From assembly GCA_041725875.1 (NCBI GenBank), contig JBGRQB010000137.1:1-11873 (forward strand): a DNA stretch of 11,873 bases, read 5' to 3'. A program made the position numbers and the translations under genes. Within the stretch, counting starts at the first letter, position 1; each line of letters begins with the position of its first letter. This DNA comes from JBGRQB01 sp041725875. Lineage in GTDB: Bacteria > Bacteroidota > Ignavibacteria > Ignavibacteriales > Melioribacteraceae. This document shows positions 6,918 through 11,873 of this stretch, piece by piece. The notes beneath the pieces were generated by a model that ran no database searches, was not told where the DNA came from, and was given only the letters and a program-made list of their open reading frames with translations.

Positions 6918-7448
6918 GAGCACCATAAAAGCGTTATACTAATTTTATTGTCTGAACTTTAAGAGAAATTTCCCTTAAAGTTCAGATCAAAATTTTTCAT
7001 AACCGATAGAATTTATTACAAGTTTATATTTCCCCCTGTCAATTTCAGGTATAATTAAAATAATCACTTATATTTGTACTTTCCCTTATTAAAAATCATT
7101 TATTGTTTCCGATACATTAAACCTCTCCCTATCAGAAGTGATGTGAAAATTATTCAGTATTGATTTAATTAAAAGATAATTGAATTTCATTGTAGTTATT
7201 ACATATAATTGCTTTCAAATTGTTCAACTGCTTTTCGGTTAAACGGTTTGAGAGCGCTGTATAAATTAAAAAAATCCTGATAAAAATCATCTCCTGAAAA
7301 CAAAAAAGATCTAAGCTAATAACAAGCCAGTAAAAAAAAACTTAAAAATAATTTGATTTAGGGGTATTTGTACATTATTTGAGCCAGTAATTTGATTTCA
7401 TTTTCGCTCTAAAATCAATATATTTACCATTCAAATTTTTGGAGATTT
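6918..7448. other. 531-base gene-free, AT-rich spacer
   Basis: Apart from the hairpin at 6951-6986, I see no gene, RNA gene or clear promoter. Stop codons are frequent in all frames. Near the right end two short words recur in the same order: AGCCAGTAA at 7325-7333 and 7382-7390, and TAATTTGATTT at 7349-7359 and 7388-7398. GGAG at 7441-7444 is the ribosome site of the metallophosphoesterase gene. A promoter for the downstream genes must lie here but cannot be placed with confidence. Confidence 0.6.
6951..6997 (+). terminator. Hairpin after the Orp-like operon, probable terminator
   Basis: TCTGAACTTTAAG (6951-6963) and its exact complement (6974-6986) form a 13-bp perfect stem, with a few more inner pairs across one A-C mismatch. 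A run of five T follows at 6993-6997, separated from the stem by six bases. It sits 33 bases after the NifX-like stop. The stem is AT-rich and the T run is offset, so it may also act as an mRNA-stabilising end. Confidence 0.6.
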
Positions 7449-8249
7449 ATGAATCTTAATTTATTATTTATAGGTGATATTGTTGGTACTCCGGGAATGG
7501 ATATGGCACGTATGTGGCTTCCCGGATTGATAAATAAATATAGAGCCGATCTGGTAATTGCCAATGGTGAAAATTCTGCCGATGGTAAAGGATGTACCGA
7601 AAAGGAAGGAAAAGCTCTTTTTGAAATGGGTGTACACGTGATAACAGGTGGTAACCATACCTGGGATAAACATGGTTCGCAGGAATATCTTAAAAAAGAA
7701 CCAAGATCTCTTCGTCCGTTAAACTACCCAAAAGGAACATACGGAAACGGCTATTACATTGCAGAAACCAACAAAGGAAAAGTTGCTGTAATGAATCTGC
7801 AGGGAAGAGCGTTTATGCCGACAATAGATTGTCCTTTCAGATCAGCAGAATGGGCAGTGAAGAAGATTAAAGATCAGACAAAAATGATTTTTATCGATTT
7901 TCACGCAGAAGCAACTGCCGAGAAAATTGCTCTGACTAATTTTCTTGACGGGCAGATCAGTATGCTGGTCGGGACTCATACTCATATCCAGACTGCAGAT
8001 GAAAGAATTTTTCCAAAAGGAACCGGTTTTATCACTGATGCAGGTATGACAGGACCGTATGAATCTGTTATAGGAATGAAAACCGATGCAGCCATAAACA
8101 GATTTTTGTTTCAGACTCCACAAAAGTACCAGACGGCAAAAGATGCTTGTCATTTATGCGGAGTTTTTGCAAAAATTGATACTGCAACTGGTAAAACAAC
8201 TTACATCGAAAGGATATTAGTCCCTGAGTTTGACAGGGGATCTGAATAA
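7449..8249 (+). CDS. ymdB: TIGR00282/YmdB-family metallophosphoesterase
   Basis: This encodes 266 residues, the usual length of the family. The dinuclear metal site can be read directly: D10 in FIGDIVG, E41-N42 in ANGENSADG, N69-H70 in GGNHTWDK, H152 in DFHAEATAEK, and H177/H179 in GTHTHIQTADE. The family signature TDAGMTGPYESVIGM follows. Characterised members such as Bacillus subtilis YmdB hydrolyse 2',3'-cyclic nucleotides and influence the choice between biofilm and motility through RNA levels; the activity here is inferred from complete conservation of the metal ligands. It is expected to be cytosolic. The start ATG 7449 has GGAG 4 bases upstream. It precedes folD by 78 bases, a pairing with no obvious pathway link. 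The gene name is by family only. Confidence 0.93.
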   Translation: MNLNLLFIGDIVGTPGMDMARMWLPGLINKYRADLVIANGENSADGKGCTEKEGKALFEMGVHVITGGNHTWDKHGSQEYLKKEPRSLRPLNYPKGTYGNGYYIAETNKGKVAVMNLQGRAFMPTIDCPFRSAEWAVKKIKDQTKMIFIDFHAEATAEKIALTNFLDGQISMLVGTHTHIQTADERIFPKGTGFITDAGMTGPYESVIGMKTDAAINRFLFQTPQKYQTAKDACHLCGVFAKIDTATGKTTYIERILVPEFDRGSE

Positions 8250-8327
8250 CCAAAGGCGTTTGGGTCTTTAAACTATAGAAAAATAAATTGTATATTTATT
8301 GATTGAAAATTTTAACACAGGCACAAA

Positions 8328-9212
8328 ATGATTTTAATTGATGGTAAGAAAACATCTACTGATATAAAAGAAGATCTGGCACAAAAAATAGATGATCTGA
8401 ATAAACAGGGAAAGAAAATTCCGGGACAGGTTACAATAATTGTAGGAGAAAATCCTGCATCTAAGGTTTATGTAAACTCAAAGCATAAAACTTGTCAGAA
8501 AATAGGAATGAAATCCCATATTGAAGAATTACCTGAAGATATCAGCGAAGCCGGTTTATTGGAAGTAATTGAAAAATATAATAAATCGGAAGAATTTCAC
8601 GGTATTCTAATCCAGCTTCCTCTTCCAAAACATATAGATGAAGAGAAAGTTATTATGGCAATCGATCCTGCAAAGGATGTTGACGGATTTCATCCTGTTA
8701 ATATTGGTAATTTGTTAATAGGAAGAGATACATATATTCCCTGCACACCTTACGGGGTTGTTGAGTTAATTAAGCGTTACGAAATAGAAACAGCCGGAAA
8801 ACACGTTGTGGTTGTTGGCAGAAGTAATATTGTCGGCAAACCGGTTGCAAATCTTCTTGTGCAGAAAGCAGAAGGGGCAAACGCAATTGTAACTATTTGT
8901 CACTCAGCAGCAAAAGATTTAACACGCTACACAAAAGATGCTGATATTTTAATTGCAGCAGTGGGAATTCCGAATTTTATTAAAGCTGATATGGTAAAAG
9001 AGGGTGTGGCTGTTCTGGATGTAGGTATCAACAGTATTGATGCTCCTGATTCACCAAAAGGATATAAAATTGTAGGAGATGTAGATTTTGATTCTGTTTC
9101 AGAAAAAGCATCACACATTACACCTGTACCAGGCGGGTGCGGACCAATGACAATAGCAATGTTATTACAAAATACATACAAAGCATATTTAAAACTTGAA
9201 AAGGTAAACTAA
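8328..9212 (+). CDS. folD: FolD, methylenetetrahydrofolate dehydrogenase/cyclohydrolase
   Basis: This encodes 294 residues, normal for FolD. The enzyme oxidises 5,10-methylene-THF with NAD(P)+ and hydrolyses the methenyl product to 10-formyl-THF, supplying one-carbon units for purines and formyl-Met-tRNA. Visible family motifs are Y48 and K52 in YVNSKHK (catalytic Tyr/Lys), ILIQLPLPKHI, DVDGFHPVNIGNL, TPCTPYGVVELI, the dinucleotide-binding VVGRSNIVGKPVANLL, and the C-terminal TPVPGGCGPMTIAML. No residue expected for catalysis is missing. The ribosome site before ATG 8328 is weak (CAGGCAC). The stop shares a base with the deoC start (TAATG), so deoC is translationally coupled to it. Confidence 0.97.
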   Translation: MILIDGKKTSTDIKEDLAQKIDDLNKQGKKIPGQVTIIVGENPASKVYVNSKHKTCQKIGMKSHIEELPEDISEAGLLEVIEKYNKSEEFHGILIQLPLPKHIDEEKVIMAIDPAKDVDGFHPVNIGNLLIGRDTYIPCTPYGVVELIKRYEIETAGKHVVVVGRSNIVGKPVANLLVQKAEGANAIVTICHSAAKDLTRYTKDADILIAAVGIPNFIKADMVKEGVAVLDVGINSIDAPDSPKGYKIVGDVDFDSVSEKASHITPVPGGCGPMTIAMLLQNTYKAYLKLEKVN

Positions 9213-10084
9213 TGAATACATCAATGATTGATAAAGTTGTTAAAGAAGTTTACAGAGAAAAGTCAATACTCGATTTTTATTCTGAAAAAAACACTTGCGC
9301 AGGCTGGGAACGAAATGTTATTGATCAGCCGGAAACCGTTAAAAAAATAATTGATAACGGTGCCGAAAGAGTTTCTGCCGGAATGGGCGTTGGATCTCAG
9401 ATTCAGGATAAAGCTATGGCAAGAGTAATTGATCATACTTTGTTAAAACCGGAAGTAACTACTGATGAAGTTAGAACGCTTTGTATGGAAGCCAAAACTC
9501 ATCACTTTGCGTCTGTGTGCGTTAATCCGGTACACGTTAAACTTTGTGCCGAGCTGTTAAGAGGAACCGATGTAAAAGTTTGTACGGTTATAGGTTTTCC
9601 TCTGGGAGCCACTACAACAGAGACAAAAAGATTTGAAGCTGAAGAAGCTATCAGAAACGGTGCAACTGAAATTGATATGGTTATCAATGTTGGTAAACTT
9701 AAAGATGGTGATTTTGATTTTGTATTTAACGATGTAAATAAGGTTGTACTTGCAGCTAAAAAGAAAAACGCTGTTTGTAAAGTAATCCTTGAAACTGCGC
9801 TTTTAACTGACGAAGAAAAAATTAAAGCATGTGTTATTTGTCGTGCGGCTAAAGCCGATTTTGTAAAAACTTCAACCGGTTTCAGCAAAGGCGGAGCAAC
9901 AGCAGGTGATGTTGCACTTATGAAATATGTTGTGGGAAGTTCTGTTGGTGTTAAAGCATCAGGCGGAATCAGAACTCACGAAGATGCTGAAACAATGATT
10001 GCCAGCGGTGCTGACAGAATCGGGGCAAGTGCTTCGGTAAAAATTATCGCCGGTGACAATTCAGGCGGAGGAAGCGGCTACTAG
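9212..10084 (+). CDS. deoC: DeoC, deoxyribose-phosphate aldolase with N-terminal extension
   Basis: This encodes 290 residues against about 215-260 in most DeoC. The enzyme splits 2-deoxyribose-5-phosphate into glyceraldehyde-3-phosphate and acetaldehyde in deoxynucleoside catabolism. The TIM-barrel core starts near residue 68 (ARVIDHTLLKPEVT). Schiff-base Lys219 is in DFVKTSTGF, with partner Lys190 in CKVILETALL and Asp155 in EIDMVINVGK; the phosphate loop is KASGGIRTHEDA. Residues 1-67 precede the barrel and include CAGWERNVIDQPETVKKIIDNG, which suggests a real folded extension rather than a wrong start: the only nearby start with coupling is ATG 9212, overlapping the folD stop. The C-terminus is a short Gly/Ser tail whose coding sequence contains GGAGG for the next gene. 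Confidence 0.95.
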   Translation: MNTSMIDKVVKEVYREKSILDFYSEKNTCAGWERNVIDQPETVKKIIDNGAERVSAGMGVGSQIQDKAMARVIDHTLLKPEVTTDEVRTLCMEAKTHHFASVCVNPVHVKLCAELLRGTDVKVCTVIGFPLGATTTETKRFEAEEAIRNGATEIDMVINVGKLKDGDFDFVFNDVNKVVLAAKKKNAVCKVILETALLTDEEKIKACVICRAAKADFVKTSTGFSKGGATAGDVALMKYVVGSSVGVKASGGIRTHEDAETMIASGADRIGASASVKIIAGDNSGGGSGY

Positions 10085-10311
10085 TGGTAATTGATCTGGT
10101 AATTACGAAAACCGACGAAGGCTATGATGCAGAAATTCCTTCACTGGCCGGATGTGAAAGCTGGGCTCACAAAGAAGAGGAGGTAATTGAAAAATCTCTT
10201 GAGTTGGTCCGGTTTTACCTTAATATCCCCGTTGATGAGGAAATTAAAGTCGATAAAGCATATAAACGTGAAGGAAGTGAAATTTACAAATTAGTGTTTG
10301 AGAAGAGATAA
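10084..10311 (+). CDS. Orphan HicB-like small protein
   Basis: This encodes 75 residues starting at GTG 10084, whose first base is the last base of the deoC TAG stop. GGAGG (10067-10071) lies 12 bases upstream, somewhat far. No ATG is available in this frame. The sequence reads VIDLVITKTDEGYDAEIPSLAGCESWAHKEEE in outline: a strand, then GYDAEIPSLAGC, then a helix (EEEVIEKSLELVRFYL). This is the partial RNase H-like fold of HicB antitoxins and UPF0150 proteins, which typically read dGxyxaxfPdLpGc. No HicA toxin gene and no DNA-binding C-terminal domain accompany it, so it is unlikely to be half of a working toxin-antitoxin pair here. It is probably a conserved housekeeping-associated member of unknown function, cotranscribed with deoC and trmH. 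Confidence 0.75.
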   Translation: MVIDLVITKTDEGYDAEIPSLAGCESWAHKEEEVIEKSLELVRFYLNIPVDEEIKVDKAYKREGSEIYKLVFEKR

Positions 10312-10312
10312 G

Positions 10313-10903
10313 TTGCGACAATTTACTACTGAAAAAAGACTGGAAAAAATTACAAGAACAATTAAATCACGGCAGCAGTCACTCCATCTGGTTCTTGAAA
10401 ATATTCACGATCCGCATAATGTGAGTGCCATTTTCAGATCTTGCGATGCTGTTGGTGTACCTGATGTTTCCCTGCTTTATCACGTGGAAGATTTTCCTAA
10501 AGTGAGCAGAATAACATCTTCTTCAGCAGTTAAATGGGTAGATAAAGAACGCTATACAAATGTAGATGAATGTTTCGGCAAGCTTAAAGCCAAAGGATTC
10601 AAAATTTACACAAGTATGCTTGATGAAAAAGCAATTCCTCTTCACGAAATAGATTTTACAGAAAAAGTTGCAATTGTTATGGGGAACGAAAACAGAGGAG
10701 CTTCCGAACGGGCTGCCGAACTCAGCGATGCAACTTATTATATTCCTATGATGGGAATGATTCAGAGTCTGAACGTTTCTGTTGCAGCAGCTGTTACACT
10801 TTATGAGGCTATGCGACAGAGAAAAAATAAAGGAATGTACGACGAGAGCGAGTTATCAGAAGAACAAATTGAAAAAACAATTGATGACTGGTGTGAAAGA
10901 TGA
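10313..10903 (+). CDS. trmH: TrmH/SpoU-family tRNA 2'-O-methyltransferase
   Basis: This encodes 196 residues from TTG 10313. The three SPOUT motifs are clear: motif 1 ENIHDPHNVSAIFRSCDAVG (N36, R42), motif 2 IVMGNENRGAS and motif 3 IPMMGMIQSLNVSVAAAV, followed by YEAMRQRKNKGMYD as in TrmH, which methylates the ribose of G18 in the tRNA D-loop using SAM. The knotted fold binds SAM at motifs 2-3. The frame also opens at another TTG (10298), which would add five residues and overlap the HicB-like gene. The 10313 start leaves one base after that stop and gives an N-terminus close to the length of the E. coli enzyme, so it is preferred, though neither start has a strong ribosome site. The stop overlaps the aroA start (ATGA). 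Tight substrate specificity (G18) is by family similarity. Confidence 0.92.
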   Translation: MRQFTTEKRLEKITRTIKSRQQSLHLVLENIHDPHNVSAIFRSCDAVGVPDVSLLYHVEDFPKVSRITSSSAVKWVDKERYTNVDECFGKLKAKGFKIYTSMLDEKAIPLHEIDFTEKVAIVMGNENRGASERAAELSDATYYIPMMGMIQSLNVSVAAAVTLYEAMRQRKNKGMYDESELSEEQIEKTIDDWCER

Positions 10904-11873
10904 TTCAAAAAATAGAAAAACTTAACAGTGTTAAAGGTACCTTAACACTGCCGGGAGATAAATCTGTTTCCCATCGCTCCGTTATGTTTTCCGCCCTTGC
11001 AAAAGGGGAATCCAAAATTTATAATTGTCTCGATTCCGCAGATGTAAATTCCACAATCGATATTTTCCGTAAACTTGGTGTAACCATAAATAAAACAGAT
11101 GAAGTTATTACTGTTCAGGGATGCGGATTTGGCGGACTGCAAAAACCTTCAGAACTGCTTGATGCAGGAAATTCCGGTACAACTTCCCGTTTGATGAGCG
11201 GAATACTTGCGGTTCAAAATTTCGAAAGCACCATAGTTGGTGATGAATCCCTTTCCAAACGACCAATGAAAAGGGTGATTGATCCTCTTACTGAAATGGG
11301 TGCGGTGTTTGAAACAAATGAAAATCAGACACTTCCGATGACAATAAAACCATCCGAAGATATTAAAGCAATAAAGTATAAATTGCCTGTATCAAGTGCG
11401 CAGGTAAAGAGTGCGGTTCTTTTGGCAGGTTTGCATCTTGAAAATGAAACAATTGTTGTTGAAGAAAAAAGAACCAGAAACCATACGGAGAATTTGCTCG
11501 GACTGGAAGTAACTGAACAGGAAAACAGCAGAGAAATAAAAATATCAAAAAAGAATTACCCTTCTGCTGCTGTTTATAATGTTCCCTCCGATGTTTCAAC
11601 TGCCGCGTTTTTTATAGTTCTGGCGTTACTAGCAGAAGATTCGCAAATTGAACTTAAAAATGTATTGCTTAATGATACGCGCGACGGAATTGTGAAAGTC
11701 GTAAAACGTATGGGGGCAGATGTTGAAGTTAAAAATCAGAAAACCGAAAATGGCGAAATATCAGGTGATCTGATTATAAGATCTTCCGAATTAAAAAATA
11801 TTGAACTTGAGCCTGAAATTATTCCTAATATTATTGATGAAATTCCTATTCTTTCCGTCTTGGGATTTTTTGC
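10900..11873 (+). CDS. aroA: AroA, 5-enolpyruvylshikimate-3-phosphate synthase, 3' end cut by window edge
   Basis: The frame is open from ATG 10900 to the window end (324 full codons plus two bases) of an expected 420-440. The enzyme transfers enolpyruvyl from PEP to shikimate-3-phosphate in the shikimate pathway. Seen in order: LPGDKSVSHRSVMFSALAKG (K21, S22, R26, substrate binding), DAGNSGTTSRLMSGIL (88-103, PEP site), SLSKRPMKRVIDPL (117-129), LPVSSAQVKSAVLLAG, RNHTENLL, VPSDVSTAAFF and, near the cut, IIDEIPILSV with the catalytic Asp-Glu region. The GNSGTTSR loop is like the Bacillus and Bacteroidota type rather than the E. coli GNAGTAMR. The start overlaps the trmH stop (ATGA) with only a weak ribosome site, so it probably depends on translational coupling. 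Confidence 0.96.
   Translation, partial: MIQKIEKLNSVKGTLTLPGDKSVSHRSVMFSALAKGESKIYNCLDSADVNSTIDIFRKLGVTINKTDEVITVQGCGFGGLQKPSELLDAGNSGTTSRLMSGILAVQNFESTIVGDESLSKRPMKRVIDPLTEMGAVFETNENQTLPMTIKPSEDIKAIKYKLPVSSAQVKSAVLLAGLHLENETIVVEEKRTRNHTENLLGLEVTEQENSREIKISKKNYPSAAVYNVPSDVSTAAFFIVLALLAEDSQIELKNVLLNDTRDGIVKVVKRMGADVEVKNQKTENGEISGDLIIRSSELKNIELEPEIIPNIIDEIPILSVLGFF

Noticed and set aside
10084..10903. Complete HicAB toxin-antitoxin system
   Set aside because: The neighbour is trmH, not a HicA-type double-stranded RNA-binding toxin, and the HicB-like protein lacks a DNA-binding domain.
1..11873. tRNA, rRNA, CRISPR or prophage features
   Set aside because: No tRNA-like cloverleaf, rRNA segment, regularly spaced repeat or phage gene was recognised by eye; a covariance model scan was not possible.

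Overview
This is an AT-rich window of about 11.9 kb. It carries ordinary bacterial chromosomal genes and shows no rRNA, tRNA, CRISPR array, transposase or phage gene. The gene content suggests a member of the Bacteroidota/Chlorobiota/Ignavibacteriota group. The pointers are a secreted BNR/VPS10-type beta-propeller protein, a small lipoprotein, a DEDDh exonuclease fused to a UvrC-like half, a GNSGTT-type EPSP synthase, and an Orp/NifX-MinD iron-sulfur operon of the sort common in anaerobes. The taxonomic placement is inference; no marker gene is present.

The left part (1-4233) is on the minus strand. Reading in the direction of transcription, it holds a 549-residue dual nuclease (3'-5' exonuclease plus GIY-YIG/UvrC N-terminal half), a 141-residue lipoprotein, and a large exported propeller protein that runs off the left edge. 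The lipoprotein stop codon overlaps the ribosome binding site of the propeller gene, so these two are probably cotranscribed.

The central part (4234-6997) is the most unusual. A divergent intergenic region carries two copies of the perfect palindrome TGAACATATGTTCA in front of a four-gene plus-strand operon. The operon encodes a small DUF5320-like protein, two tandem MinD/Mrp-like ATPases that each carry an inserted pair of Cys4 ferredoxin motifs, and a NifX/NifB-fold protein. A strong hairpin follows the last gene. The layout resembles a compact version of the Orp-type operons of anaerobes, which are linked to metal-sulfur cluster handling and possibly to cell division. The palindromes look like an ArsR/SmtB-type operator, but no regulator gene lies in the window.

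After about 530 bases without a gene comes a plus-strand housekeeping run (7449-11873): a YmdB/TIGR00282 metallophosphoesterase, folD, deoC with an N-terminal extension, an orphan HicB-like small protein, trmH, and a 3'-truncated aroA. From folD onward the genes overlap or abut at stop/start codons, which indicates translational coupling. They join one-carbon/folate metabolism, deoxynucleoside catabolism, tRNA modification and aromatic amino acid synthesis without an obvious shared pathway.
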